Numbered from the stretch's first letter, positions 36,361 to 49,426 are shown. The stretch is DNA of 64,000 nt from Cylicocyclus nassatus (GCA_958299035.1 CATQJL010000223.1:47604162-47668161); one strand, 5' to 3'. Numbers and translations: made by a program. The notes: generated from the letters alone by a model not told the origin.

Positions 36361-38993
36361 TAACTTACTTTACGCTCTTGGGGCTCAAAATTGGCGGCAA
36401 GAAAAGGATAGGTATGCATGGTTACTACTGCTTCAATTATTGACTTTCTCTGTCTATTCATTATTTTTTCATCTAACATTCCCGACAACTGACTGATATA
36501 TGATTACGCATCAATCCCTTTCTCAGTAAGACTCATCGACCAGCTAAGTTTATCGAAAACAGAAATCTCACTAACCCACAGGATCAAGCATGACCACCAC
36601 CATATCAATCCAATGACAGTCAACACCCTTATAACCCCCTCCCCCCATCTTTTCTTCATACCAAGACGCCTTTCTCAAATCTTACTTCCTTTGAATGCTT
36701 CCACTTCCAACATTGTGATACTTTCTTTCACCTTACATTGGGACATGGGACACATGTAAGGTGAATGAACATGAAAAATGAACATTTCTGTGACATGGGC
36801 ACAGACCTTACACATGTCATGGGACACATCCAGCTTTCCGTGTTACTGACTGTGCATTGTCTGTTGCTTGGAATAATAACACAAATTTGATTGAGAGGCC
36901 AAAGTGCGTCCTCGATCACCCTCCTACATGAGTTAAGCCAAAGTGTTTCGTGCAGACTAACAAGTTCACTAGCAAACTCTCACATTTGCACAATACAGAG
37001 TGGAACGAAAGACATACAGGGAAGTGAAGCTGCCGAGTACCAGCCGAACCCGCCGCGTAGCGGCAGAGAGCGGCTTGTATAATCAAACTGTCCATGTGAA
37101 ATATATGTCCGACAATTGAGAACCATCTCTATTTTTTTCAAAATCTTCACTTCCATGGTCTCAAATTCTCTCCTACTCAAGATGATATTGGCGTGACAAC
37201 TAGAACAAAGAGTAATGGGTTTGTCGCATTTCCTTATAGCAGAATAACAACGATTCCTGTTGGAATTTTATAGCAAGTTTTGGTCATGATCATGTGGTCG
37301 GATTGTGATCACCTGGTCCTCTCCTATTATCTTCTCCTTTCTTAGCTATCATCACTCTTTTCAACCCGGTCCAACCATTGTGGCATGATTTGGTTTCTCT
37401 GCGTCACTCAAGCATGCTCATGCACCATATCCCTGTGTCTAGATCTTTATGCTCTTCCAGCGATATGTCTATTTTGTACCCGTGACTTTCCATGATTTCA
37501 TCTTAACAAACAGTTCGTCTCATTCCGCCATTCCGCCATCTCCATGTGTTGTTGCCTTGTGGCTGTCTCTCTCTTAGCATCTCCCTTTCTAGTATTGAAA
37601 AAATTGATATTATTGTATTCTTTAGCTCCTTGGCTTTTTCTATAAGTTTATCCAACGTTTCTTTTCTTTGTCATACTTCCTTTTGCATATGTAACGACAA
37701 TGATACTTGTCTCCTTTCCTTTGTGATCATCGTATTTCTGAGCGTCTTTTTGAATTTCTTCACCCATCACTGGTTTTCCTTTTTTTCGTATATCTTGTTC
37801 CTGCTCGCTTCGTCTTTCCTCGTACCATCTTTTACACTTAGTTCTTTTTCTGCTTCATTTTTTGTGCCAAAGACGAATTTCTGGTAAAAGTATAAAACTT
37901 TTTAAAATTTTTTGAAGTACCACATCGACACCTACAAGAGAACATTTTAATACTCGTTTATCAAACTCAAAACGACAAGAAGCCAATTGCTGTTGCAGCG
38001 AAAAGAGAATAGATAGCCAAAGCGCGCAATGGACCAAATGGATAAAAATGGAGTTCTTCATAATAAGAAGCCCAACTAAATTAAACATTTAAAAAATAAT
38101 CTTTATCGATAACGAGAAATACAAAGAGAACAAAAGCGGAATGAACAAATCGAGAATTATGAAAACTTCCTAGGAGTAAATTGGGAAATCGGCGAGCCGG
38201 TCTATGAGGTCAGCGGACCGACATGACAGTGAAATGATTGGCAAACCTAAGGAGACTGATTATGACCAAATAAGATAGGAGCGCAAGGAGTAAGCTGAAG
38301 CTGGCAAATGATGAGCGCGCTAGCAAATTTAAGCACAGACAACAAAGGCTTAAGCAAAATCAGCCATGCAATCTCATGGTTTGTGATCTCAATCCTAACT
38401 ACAATATGCAAAAAAAGCGATTGAATTAGAACAGCGTATGCCTTTTAGTGAATATGCAGTAATGAGGAAGTGGGAAATAAGCAAAGTCCATTGTTCGCAT
38501 CTCCTGGACCCGTTTTAAGGCCCACTCTTGCGGTCTGCAAGAGGCCAGCTTGAAAAATTGTCACAACTCCTCTTATGGCTTTTGACGGACTAGAAACGCT
38601 CTGTGTGTTAGGAAAACCGCGCAAAAGCCAGCTATTTAAAATCTTTACTGGGCCTACGAAAAACTTGTGACCATAAACCGGCAATTTTATACATTTCTCT
38701 AAATTTGCCTATCTAATCACATTCTGAATTTACTGAAGAAAGAGCGAGTGCTAGTGCTACCGGTATAAGAATTTCACCTCGATCAATGATTATTGACCAC
38801 TTCTTGAGCTTGAGTATGAATTGCAAGCCACCTTTACAATTGAGTTCAGAGATCATTCGGGGTCTTTTTGAAACAACTTTTATAACAACAACTCGCTTCA
38901 AAACTTACACTAGAATTAGAGAACGAGGTTTAACGTGCTGATAAAAGAGAGTGTGCTTATTTTGTTCATCTTCAGCGGTTGTCAAAATTCTAC
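36361..38993. other. Intergenic, possible decayed coding remnant on minus strand
   Basis: The minus strand at about 37560-37700 reads with stops as a charged helical segment (LDKLIEKAKELKNTI), and 36730-37260 contains Cys-rich phrases (KCDKPITLCSSC). These might be a decayed transposon or gene but are not recognisable. An inverted pair CACCTTACA/TGTAAGGTG with a repeated 'gacatgggacacatg' phrase lies at 36728-36830. Confidence 0.25.
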
Positions 38994-39153
38994 TACCTTG
39001 ACTCGAAGGGATTGGCGACTGGAAGGCGACCGCTTACACCCGCGACGCAGTCTGCGTCTCACTCCGAACGTACTCTCTGATCATTCTCTTGCCGCCTTGA
39101 CTAGATCTCCAAGTCCCAAATTCCAACCGCCAATCCCGTTGAGTCAAAGGGTA
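38994..39153. mobile_element. 160-bp TIR MITE
   Basis: Left TACCTTGACTCGAAGGGATTGGCG and right inverse of TACCCTTTGACTCAACGGGATTGG form imperfect ~30-bp TIRs bounded by TA. The centre holds a gacgca/tgcgtc hairpin. CCYTTTGACTC-type ends recall piggyBac-like MITEs, but TTAA flanks are absent. The short ORFs on both strands are terminal-repeat artefacts. Confidence 0.65.
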
Positions 39154-42100
39154 CTTTGATGGTTTCCTCAAAGCCAGCTGACCAACTACGATCTTCGAGA
39201 TTATCTCAAATTGCGTCATAACGACGCAATATGGCTATAAGAATCATATAAGCTATATCACCCCCATCGGTCGCAAGAATCCACGAAATGAGGCAGCGCT
39301 TGTGCGCGGCAAGTGGCGGAAATAGCAATCGAGCGCAGAAGCTAGCCTTTTGCTTGGGCTTTTGAACGCTCCCTTTCTGTATCAATGCTCTTTCCTCTTG
39401 CTAAACATTCAGTTTCTTTTGAAGTTCTTGTCTTAGCTACGAAGGACAATTCATATGATGGCGCACTTTTTGCTTGATGAGCATTCAATTAGAAACTGTA
39501 TGATTTTTGTATAAGATTGAAAATGGTTCACTCTCATATGGTATATGTTTACTACCAAAAATCAAAGAAAAAAATGGTCGAGGTTATTGGACAACGTGTG
39601 CAATCCGCTCTTTTTAATCGTTTGATCTTATTGTCAAAAAAGAAAATGTGGTCATAGTGTTTTATGAATCGCGATAACGCAAATCAAACATTGTCTGTTA
39701 CAATAGCGATAGGGAAAAGAGGAGTTGCAAGGGTGTTGATGCCATCATCTTCTCTAGAATATGAAGAACAATATGTAATCCACTCCCAAACAAAACTAAC
39801 CCAAAAATGAAGGTTTAGGACACGCACGAACAAGAAACAGTTGAAAAGAGCGACTAGTCGAGCCAGCCGGCCGGTAACGGATCAGGAGTCATATTTTCGC
39901 GAAGCGACGCCACAACCGACGTCAAGTGTACATCAATTCCAGTCAGTACTCCTGCCGCAATGTTACTTATGGCATCGAGTCATGTATCTACCGCCACTCC
40001 CCACCCCCTACTGTGGTGCGGTGCCACTTTAGCACTGTAGAGCTTTCGTGAGGTATGAAATTGAGCGCAGCGGGCGCCCGCCGCGGGCAGTGTGACTCCT
40101 GAACCGTAGCCGAGGCGGCCCCACATTGAGCGTCATACCCTTTCGCACTCTCGCACCATTTTCGTTGCCTGCGTCACGCGCTCCGCCTCAACTCATGGGA
40201 TCCCACGACCGATGCTGGGTGATAACATGTTTCCTATACATGCTTTGATTCTGCAACTTGCCGCAAAAGGGGCTGCTAAGTTGGCTATCCTTAAATGCGG
40301 TTATCTCTTACATCATCAAATTTTGAGCGTCATTTTTCAGAAAATCTTCTCTTGCATTTTGAAGTAGAAATGATAGGTCCTTGGAGTGATCTCAGAAGCC
40401 GTTTTTATAGAAAGTGAAGTTTGATAAAGCAAAGGCAAGCATACAACACCAAGTTGGGACTATCTAAAGTTTTATGTAAAAGCTTCTGATCATCTGACTC
40501 AGAACTTTTTCCTCTTGCTCTTGCTCCAGGAGGTCAACAGAGGAGGACTAGAATCGTCCAGTACATACTCCTGTAAAATCACATGCGTCAGATTTTTTTT
40601 CATGGGGAGATTTCTGGTAAAAAAATCCACCTTCAAACATAAGAACCGATTACTACTGTCTTTAGTCCTCGTAAAAATGAGCAAGAACTCGCTATCATAA
40701 TACTGCGCTCCGATCCACTTCAAATCGTCGATCGTCGAGGATTGAGGAGCACACGCGGCATGGCTGAGATATTACGAGGGCACGACTTATACAAAAGCCA
40801 TTTGCAGAGGTACATGCGTTTGACCGCGCGCTTGCATCACAATCTACATCTAGCCTTGCACTCAACGACTGGAAGGTGCTTTAAAGTTGCTTGCGGTATC
40901 AACTTTTCTCTTTTATGGGCCGTCAGCGCAGGGCGCGTAGAGTGCGCAAGGTGTGTATTGCGCGTCACTCGTCTCTCGTGCACTCCGGCCGCCTGTTTTT
41001 CTCTGCGCTTTTTCCAGTCGTGAATTGCCTTCAATGTACGCAACAACGTTGCTCTCCGTGCGCAGCGCGGACGGCCTAAACTCGCTTTCTTTTTTCTTTT
41101 TCTCTATTCCTACATATATTCTACCTATTATTTGCTTCTTCTCACGTATTTCTCAATCAACATCGGGAGCAAGCTGAAACTCCTCTGCATCCGGCATTCT
41201 TGTCAAAACATCATTTCTGCATGCACTTCATCTATCAACGAAACTTCGCAGTTAGGCCAGGCGGGAGGACGTCAGTTAAATCAGGGGAGAGGGGTGGGGA
41301 GGGGGACATGGTCTCCAAAAAGGCTAAGAACGATTCGCGCTGAAAGTGCTCTGGATTGAATGTGGGGGCAGCATCATCTTATTTTGGGTGAGCTTTAGAA
41401 AGGGAAACTCATTCTAGGCAAACATTAGAAAATTGTCTAAACTCTTCCGAGCCATAGCTAACTAGGCATCTGTGAGTGAGATAAAACTACATTTTTTAAG
41501 TAGAAGATTATAAGTTCATGAGAGGAAGGCATGGAGAACTTAGGCGTAAAAGAAGTGCCTGCTTCTGCAAGGCTAGAAGTCGTAGCACCTTCTCCTCTTT
41601 GCTGGGAAGATCCCTCAAAACTGCAAGTATGTCCACGCCACATTCTTACTTTCTTACTTGCGTACCAACAATTGTAGTCTTGACAAGTGAGAATGGCAAG
41701 ACTGAAGAACCTCTCTGCAGGTTGGATGTATATCACAAGATGACATAGTACAGCAAAAGTTAATTTATCTGAACGACAATTCGCAAACACGGTCTCTGCT
41801 TTTTGTGAGCCACTGTACTACTGATAACTAAAGTAGTTTGTAACATTGACCCTTTCTTTTCTTGACTTTTTATTCATGATTCATTCAGCTACCAAATCAA
41901 TTCATTCTAAGTCCAAAGGTTGTTGTTGATATAGATTTTCGAACAGCGGATCCTTACAAGTAGCAGCTATTTTTGCACAACATTGCACTTCACTTTTATA
42001 TGAGTATGAGAAGATATTTCACCTACATGACAAAATTGAAATGGTATCGAAACCTGCCCATTCTATTGATTCTTCGCGGTTCCCTTGTACGAAATCTTAG

Positions 42101-42429
42101 TAGGGTGTTTTTTACCGTTTTTACCCTAAACATTAGCATTTCTCGAGAGGACGTCTACAAAGGATACAAACACATGATCGTACTTCTGTATGTATGAGCC
42201 ATATAATCATATGCGTGGGAGGAGCTCAGGACGTCTAGGGGCAGAGTTTGCTATTTTACCTTATTCATTTTTTTTCTTTATTTCTAACCATGGAAAAATT
42301 CGAAAAGTATGCAATCGAATGTGCGCTGTGTCGAGCATACGCCAGAATAAGTAGGGAATTTTTTAGACAGGTTGGGGCGGAGTTATGATTTTTGACAGAA
42401 AAGTTTGCTTTCGACTCCTATCAGGTTTT
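39154..42429. other. Intergenic, GC-richer patches, no gene supported
   Basis: Patches around 39840-40200 and 40740-41080 are GC-richer than average and open in several frames. I recognise no protein and find no splice pairs. A minus-strand ORF at 41458-41790 (110 codons) is unsupported. Confidence 0.3.
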
Positions 42430-42530
42430 AGCTTGAAACTCCATATGGGATACGATTTGAGCAGACTTATGTAGCCATCTTGTAGAGCTTGCTTTGCCCT
42501 TTGCTTTGTCGAATGATTAACTCAAGCCAC
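42430..42530. mobile_element. Fragment related to the 3118-4062 foldback element
   Basis: 'gcttgaaactcc...tagccatcttgtagagcttgctttgc' matches in order the segment at about 3900-3975 of the 945-bp MITE. The ends are gone, so this is a relic. Confidence 0.4.
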
Positions 42531-44216
42531 ATCAGGTAAATGAAAGATACAAAAAGACGACAGTTGTAGTAAAAACGGTAAGAAATTATGAGATACCCTG
42601 ATATATAGCTAAAGGCAGCACAGACGTGCATACCACCATTGGAAAGCCAAAGTCCGCTAACACCGAACTCAGCCCGTGAACAGTAAGAATTTGCTTTTAC
42701 GCTGGTAACAAAGCCTCTGAAATTGATGGAAGCAATTGTCGCCGCTAGGTCGGAGAGATCAATCCAACCTATACCATTCAGAAATCACTTCTGGCTGGTG
42801 TAACGTTGTCCCCGTTTATATTCGATTAGAGCTGGTGGTCTCATATTGGCACTTCAACTTTTGGACATGATCGATTGCTTGATTTTGTTCTCTTAGACAA
42901 CAGTGAAAATTGCGACTCTCACTAACAAAAATCTTGATTTACATTAGCATGCACAAGCTATCACCTGCAAATGAGATTGATTGAAGACAGCATTGCGGCA
43001 AAATGTCGAGCTAAAGATTTTTCGCTTACTAAGGCCCGTATGCTCGTTCATATTCGCGGTTAGAGGAGGGGATCTGAGAGGGGACCATCATATCTCGATA
43101 TTCCGGATATCTTTCTTCTTCTTTCTCTCTGTCGAAGGTTCTCAGACCCTGATACCTGCACATAATAAATGCCAGGTTACTGCCATAGAAGATTAGATTC
43201 TCACTATTCTTTGTGATCCCCTGAGAATCAGCAGGACGTCACCTCTCATTCAAGTCTTTTATCTTCTTAAAACAGTATTAACGCTCTATAATTGTCTAAG
43301 GATAAATTAAGCTAAGTTAAGCTGTTTTCGACACGAGAAATGAACTGAAGATTTTAATTTTTCTGTAATCTTTGGCTCGACAGTGGTTCATCGAAGATTT
43401 CGATATCCCGACATTGTACTTACTTTCACTATAAACATGTTTAGCAGTGTCATATTACATCCTCGGCACATTTTTTAACATTTTCATTGAGTGTTTAAAA
43501 AGATTTGACTTTGAAAATGAAATGTAATCACCTGGGCCTTCCATCCATTGACTTACCCTCACAGCATTTATACATTTGTTTCTTATATCATTGGCCGCTA
43601 AACCCCACTGTCACAATAGAAATTTTATCCGAAATCGGCGCTCCTGAAAAAGATGTAGTTTTTTTCTAAGTTTCCAGGTTTTATGTTCATGTCAAATTCA
43701 GAGTTACAATAGTATGCTAATTCTGAGCTGCTATGTACATTACGAGTTAAGGTAGCATATATATCCGATAGTTCAGCTCTCTTAGTTTTTACAAAAGTGA
43801 TTTAGAGTTCGTCTATTTTATTCTGAGCAGTAGTTTTTGAAAGCATCACCTTGAAAGCGAGAATGGAATAAACGTGATTTTGGATATCCGTTGAATGTAT
43901 CTTATATGACGATGTTTTGGTTGATGGGTGGTTGACAACTGACTTTGTTAGATAACATATATAATGTTATCGCTAACACCAGCATCATGTTGATTGAGAC
44001 CTCCCTCTGTCTCTCTGACCTCTCATTACGACCCCCGTGCTGCTTCCGCAAACGATGCTTTACCCCGGTTACTAGAACGCAGCTTGCACTTGCATTGCAC
44101 TTTCCTCGAACTCCACGTGTCACAGAGTATCGCTTTGAAGTTACTTCGCTTGATCGAAAATACCCTATTTCAATTGCTGCCAAATCTCTGATTACTTTTC
44201 GAATAATGCCTTCTAA
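42531..44216. other. Intergenic, no gene supported
   Basis: AT-rich sequence with only short ORFs. The minus-strand ORF at 43902-44339 runs into the Helitron and is not a gene. Confidence 0.35.
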
Positions 44217-45041
44217 TCTTATATATAAAGCTGAATGTCTATTTGTATGTATGTATGTCTGTATGTCTGTCTGTGTGTAAGTATGTTCCGAATAGAAAAT
44301 TCCATTTCTGAACCGATCCGGACCAAACTTGGCACACATACACTACGGGCCCCGGCGGGTGTCATAGGCTACTTTTCGTCATCGATCGATATCGATTTTA
44401 TCGATTTTTATCGATTTTTTTGCTGAGTTCACCTACGGGGCTGGGAGTTGGCACAGGGGGGTAATCGAGCATGGGGATTCCGAATACAATATTGGTTTTC
44501 AGGATTATCGATTACTTTTATCGATTTTATCGATTTTTTTGCAAAGTTTGAGCTAGGAGGCTGGGAGTTGGCACAGGGGGGTAATCGAGCATGCTGATCA
44601 TCCCCAAGGGGGGTGATCAGCATGCTCGATTACACCCCTTGCCAAATTCCAGCCCCGTAGCTCAAATTTTGCAAAAAATCGATAAAATCGATAAAAGTAA
44701 TGGACGATCCTGAAAACTAATATTGTGTTCGTAATCAGCATGCTCGATTACCCCCCTATGCAAAATCCCAGCCTCGCATGTCAAAATTTACAAAAAATCG
44801 ATAAAACCAATAAAAGTAATCGATAATTCTGAAAACTAATATTGTATTCGGAATCCCCATGCTCACTTCCCCCCCTGTGCCAACTCCTAGCCCTGTAGGT
44901 GAACTCTGCAAAGAAAACGATAAAAATCGGTAAAATCGGCATCGATCGATAACGAAAAGTGGACTGTGACACCCGCCGGGGCCCGAAGTGTATGTGTGCC
45001 AAGTTTGGTCCGGATACGGCGGAGCCGGGTAAGCCAGCTAG
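44217..45041 (+). mobile_element. Non-autonomous Helitron with palindromic body, 825 bp
   Basis: Starts TCTTATATATAAAGCTGAAT and ends CTAG, inserted between A (44216) and T (45042), the Helitron target pattern. A GC-rich short stem (cggcggagccgggt) precedes CTAG as expected of the 3' terminator. A tgtatgtatgtctg microsatellite lies at about 44245-44285. The body is one large imperfect inverted repeat: 'ttggcacacatacac..cgggccccggcgggtgtca' at about 44329 pairs with its inverse at about 44965-45007, and 'gggggtaatcgagcatg' modules recur in both arms. There is no Rep/helicase ORF. Confidence 0.72.
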
Positions 45042-45239
45042 TGAAAAAACATTATCAAGGTAGATTTTTGACATGATGAATGACACTTTCTATGATTTCG
45101 ATGTCACTCGTGTTCTGAACCCAATCAGCGCGAGATGTACTTTTGAGTTTGAGAGACTTTTTCTACCTAAAAACTGTCGCGATGTAAAAATGGCAGTCGT
45201 GAGATTTTGCAGTTAGAATCTCTCAAGCCTGACGAAGAG

Positions 45240-46742
45240 GCTCGTAGTAAAGCTGCCTCATTCGATAGCTTCAGTTGAAGCTTCGAGAGACAGATCTGCC
45301 TCAGTTGAGCCATTGATTGATGATTCCAACCATCCACATTGGTATGAATGAGTACGCCGCGTTCAAGCAAGTATATATATAAGTCAAAACCCATTCGCCA
45401 AACATTCACATCTTTGTGATTGGTACTAGCGGCGGAGATGTGGCCGCATTTGTTAGATCTTGTCGAAGATCGTCAGCCTGCACTGTGCCCTCACTCAGTA
45501 TGTTCGACATGTTAAACAGACGTGTATCGTAAGTTACTCAGGAGTAACTTACGGAAGTTTTCTCTAGATCTCCTCATTAGCACATATTTTGGGAGATTAT
45601 TGCTTGATCATCTCCCTGCCGAACCTGATCTGAGGCTCAATGCTAAGTGACGTTGCATTCTTATAGCAGGGGAAAGTGGGCGACGGAATCATATGGGAAC
45701 GGGCATAGTGTCCACGATTTCGTCGCCGCGATCTCATCGCCGGGGAAATCGATGGTTTGGGCGACGAGATCGTGACGACGAAGTCGTCCGTCGCGCGTGC
45801 ATGGGCATCGTGGGCGCGATTGCGTGCACTCACACACATGAGAAATTTTTGCACGTACAGGACGCCATTTAAACACCATTTCATCCTGCGCAGCCGTGTA
45901 GGCACTGACATCCTCAATGTTAACCCGCATGGTGACTCGCTTCTTTTTGTGCTGAGAACATTAGAAGTGTCATCGTCTTTTATCAAACATAGTACTTTAA
46001 TGGTGTGATCGAGCATCTCCGGCATAAGAAAGATCTTGCAGGTGACCGACAAGATACCTTGAAAGTTGCAAAGCCAGTGTGAACGCCTAGTGTTTGGTTT
46101 CATACTAAGACACAAAAACAATTGTTAAGTATACTAGCAGAAGTCTTGATTTACACAAAGAATTTTAAATTTCAATCTAGCTTTTGAAAACTTGCAGGAT
46201 ATTGAAAGAAATCCAGAAAATTTCTCGTTAAATTCTCGATAAACTCGTTTGCAACTGCAGTTATTTCGCATGTCGCCCACGAAAAACATCAAACGAACCA
46301 GTTCTTATTGATTTAGAAAATAGTAAACGACGGCTAACACGACAGTTCATAATCGTCACTACTTCAGAAGAGATTTTCTTATTTTTCAAACAAAAACGAG
46401 GTGAAAGAATAATGCATGCATAGAAAAAACTCTCAAGGGTGTCCCTCGCACCTCAGCGATATCGCCCAGTCGCCCGTGCAGCACGCGCGACGCGACATCG
46501 CTGAGTTTGGCCGAAATCGCGGCGATTATCGCTGCAGAACTATGCCCTAGCTAAAAAGGGTCCGCGATCCGTCGCGCCGGACGAGTATCACAAGCGCCGT
46601 AGCAGACGCATAGACATACAACGAGTGCGTAACAGTTGTCGTAATTCAGAAATCGCAGCGCGACGGTATCGTGGACACTATGCCCCAGGCCTATAAGGGC
46701 CTCAGGGGAGAACAACTCTTCTGACAGAGCTTTACTCGGGCC
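45240..46742. mobile_element. TIR element E1 hosting a nested element
   Basis: Ends share GGCTCGTAGTAAAGCT-type inverted repeats. It is related in inverse orientation to E2 at 56072-56461, matching over 'gcctcattcgatagcttcagttg', 'tcaaaacccattcgccaaacattcacatc', 'tctccctgccgaacctgatctgagg' and 'ttgcattcttatagcaggggaaagtgggcg'. It contains a perfect 26-bp palindrome (cgtaagttactc AG gagtaacttacg, 45528-45553). A CpG-rich element (45701-46686) interrupts it. The long minus-strand ORF at 45597-46121 spans the junction and is not a gene. Confidence 0.72.
45701..46686. mobile_element. CpG-rich nested TIR element inside E1
   Basis: Left GGGCATAGTGTCCACGATTT and right inverse GGGGCATAGTGTCCACGATA form ~18-bp TIRs. 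Both subterminal regions are dense in tcg/cgcg (for example cgtcgccgcgatctcatcgccg at left and cgcgacgcgacatcgctgag at right), unlike surrounding DNA. E2 lacks it: there the flanking sequence (gacggaac...ataagggcc) is nearly continuous. No ORF of transposase length remains. Family not recognised. Confidence 0.7.
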
Positions 46743-47284
46743 ATTCCTATCCCTCAATGCTGAAGAATTTTGTCAAAATATAAAAAGAGACTGCTCAGTT
46801 GATTTTCTCCATTGGATTGCTGACTTCAAACTGCTCCTTTCCTCTTGTTTCTGGCTATGTCTAAGACACGTGTATCTGAAAGTCCCTGAGGCAAATAGGG
46901 TTTTGATATGGTAGCAGCGGTGTTCGATCGCGTCCAACTCCTGACTAAGGAGGTCGCTCTTGTCGCCACAGAAACTTTTATATGTGCGGTTTAAGGGAGG
47001 GTGAAATAGATTTTAAGGGCTGCATAATAATCTCACCATAGACGAGAGCGGCCACTTGTAAAGCTCTTTTGAAGAGCATGAGAACATGAATTTTAAAAGT
47101 AGCTGCAGATGATATCACGCTTTCGTTCAAGTATTCGTAGTCGTGATAAATGGTAGTAGAGCTATTTGAAATTAGTTCGTAACGGAAGATTCAGATCCTT
47201 GGAACATGTAGAAATGCGTCCCCCCCCAATGGAATCGTGCGCGTGCATGCATACCTTCGATAATCTAGAGACAGGACGTCAAAA
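46743..47284. other. Intergenic, no gene seen
   Basis: Short stretch of mixed composition with a C8 run near 47220. No ORF or repeat boundary recognised. Confidence 0.35.
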
Positions 47285-47530
47285 GTGCGGAGACGCAGAC
47301 GAGCAGCGGAGACAGACCAAGGCCGACGGGGCATTTAATTCTTGATCGATCTCCGCAAGGTCTCAACGAAACCGTGCATTTCATATGTCATTCTGATCGT
47401 CATGACACGACGAGGAGCACTTACAACGTCCCAAGCGTCGAAATCACTCATTAACGAGAAAGACCAGCAATTTCGTGCGCGACTCTGCGCAAGTAAGCCC
47501 AGTTCCTCGTTCTTATTTTATTCCATCAGC
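47285..47530. repeat. Dispersed repeat, member 2
   Basis: Diverged partner of 33870-34140, with matching block order and orientation. 'ctgatcgtcatga.acgac' and 'tttcgtgcgc' are the best preserved parts. Confidence 0.6.
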
Positions 47531-47954
47531 TCTCCTAAAATTCTGGAAGTCAATTTTTGTCAAATAATCTCAAATATAATTATTTAATCTAGAGGTATTT
47601 ATCACTACTTTTGCTTCATTCGAATTCGTTCGGATATAGTCAGGATTATAAGATACGAGGCTTCGTTCCGGATGACTTCTGTTTTTTTTTTCAGATGGAA
47701 GTCGTGTCCCCTCATGGCCCTCAAATTGAGGGTTACCATAATACATAGCTCTATGTATGGGTATGGGTACATGTCATGTCCTCAGATTTCGTGTTCCCCC
47801 TCCACAAAATTTGTTAGATAGATAGAAGTCTGGGTAAGTAATTGCTAGCAATATGAAGAGACTAATTTCGAGTGAAAGAACGCATTAGTTTTATCGTGCA
47901 GTGTCGATACTTGCCAGAAGATGAACTGACAAGATTTAGATTGCTGTCGCTCAA

Positions 47955-48212
47955 CCCATTGACTACGATGTGGACCACCTGTGGCCTGCACCTGTTGCAA
48001 ATCATATCCTTTGTAGTTCTCGTATTTCTTCCATAGATTGAAATTTTTTCATATTCGCACTTGAGGAACTGTAGGCTCAAACAAAATGTTTATAGTTGTT
48101 CACAAAACAACCTTGCATTTCGTCAATAACCAAAAACCTTCGCACGTCGAAAGTTTTGGCAAAATCGCGTCGTCCCAGAGCACGCGACGCAATAGGCGTC
48201 GTCGTCAATGGG
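47955..48212. mobile_element. piggyBac-like MITE, 258 bp
   Basis: TIRs CCCATTGACGACGACGCC (right, as inverse) and CCCATTGACTACGATGTGG (left) abut TTAA at 48213-48216 and TCAA at 47951-47954. CCC(A/T)TTGAC next to TTAA is the piggyBac arrangement. There is no ORF. Confidence 0.68.
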
Positions 48213-49104
48213 TTAAGCAAACATAACGTTTATCAATGATTTACAATGATTTCAAGAGCAGTATTGAAAAGTTTCTCGGAAATGGCATGTTTTCATATAT
48301 AAATAAAGATATCGCAGTTCCCATCCCTACAGCAAACTTCTGTGACGCGTGGAACGCAAAGGTGCGAAACAAGTGCAATGCAAGTGCAAGCTACCTCTAG
48401 TCACCCTCGTGAAATGTGCCTTGTCCTATTACATACTCATGTTCAAACAACTGATTTAGCTGACATAAAAACTCTAATCTCCTCAATTCTAAGCAATCAT
48501 AACGGTCCGAGCAAGCCCTACTACACGCAAATGCTGGTAGTAATGCACTAGCTAAACTTGCGTGTTTTTTGTATTGATATATCTTCTTTTGAGATTGTAT
48601 TGGGTCACTCCAAAAGTTTTCCTTCTTTTTTCTCCGGTGCGTAGTACCTCAGAATGAATGAATCTGGTTTTGATTGGCTTGCGAGTTTCGGTTTATGAAA
48701 AAAAAACTAATAACAGACTTTGAGCGAACTAAACAAAATGCACTTTTTGCACACATTTGGGTGCTTTTGAAGATTCTGGTTTCAAAATCGGTCGCTGAAA
48801 AGAAAACAATCTATCGAGTCCAGTCTAGGTTTTATCTTAGCTCCATTTCTGCGAGGTGTGGCATCCACTCAATGTATACTAATACACGATTATCCAACTT
48901 GCTCAATAAACCTCCAACATTTGCTTTTGTACCCGTAGGAGGGTGGACATTTTGCAGTCGCGCAATGTGAAAGATATAGAGCTGATAAAATTTTACTTCT
49001 ACTGACTAGTAAATTATACTTCTACTGACAAGCAGTATTCAGGCAGATCTGGCAGCCTGTTCTTTTCTGTGGAACAACTTTCTGAAAGAATTCATAAGCG
49101 TTGA
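48213..49104. other. Intergenic, no gene supported
   Basis: An ORF at 48674-48970 has no recognisable motif. Nothing else can be assigned. Confidence 0.3.
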
Positions 49105-49426
49105 AGGAGTGTCTGGGCAAAGTCGATTTTGAGATTTTGCGCTTACCCTGGCCTATTCGCTATGCTGAATCCGAAGATCCAAAATGGAGAGCGCAAAAAC
49201 AGCAAATATGGCTAAGGGTGATGAAAATTATCAGGGGGGGGGGGGGGGAGGTTTCTCCACTATAAATTCACACTCCCTGCTTCTGGTACTATCTTCTCGT
49301 TCCGATTTCAAGTCACATATTCACACTTGTGCGAAATCGGGTGCGAAATTCCACTAGCCGCCCTGACACATAGTGCCAAGTGCGAATGAATAACCCCAGA
49401 ATCGACTTTTGGTCCGGACAACTGTC
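49105..49426. mobile_element. TTAA-type element, decayed copy A
   Basis: Left AGGAGTGTCTGGGCAAAGTC then gattttgagatttt; right end is the inverse (gtccggacaactgtc). Flanked by TTGA/TTCA in place of TTAA. Contains a G15 run at 49234-49248. Same family as 63207-63660. Confidence 0.6.

Noticed and set aside
36728..37260. Cys-rich phrases considered as a retroviral-type zinc knuckle
   Set aside because: Spacing does not fit CX2CX4HX4C and no adjacent gag, protease or RT sequence was found.
44245..44285. tgtatgtatgtctg microsatellite considered as a CRISPR-like array
   Set aside because: Simple short-period repeat without spacers, inside a Helitron terminus of a eukaryotic genome.
45597..46121. 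174-codon ORF on the minus strand
   Set aside because: It crosses the junction between TIR element E1 and its nested element; openness comes from the CpG-rich repeat, not a gene.
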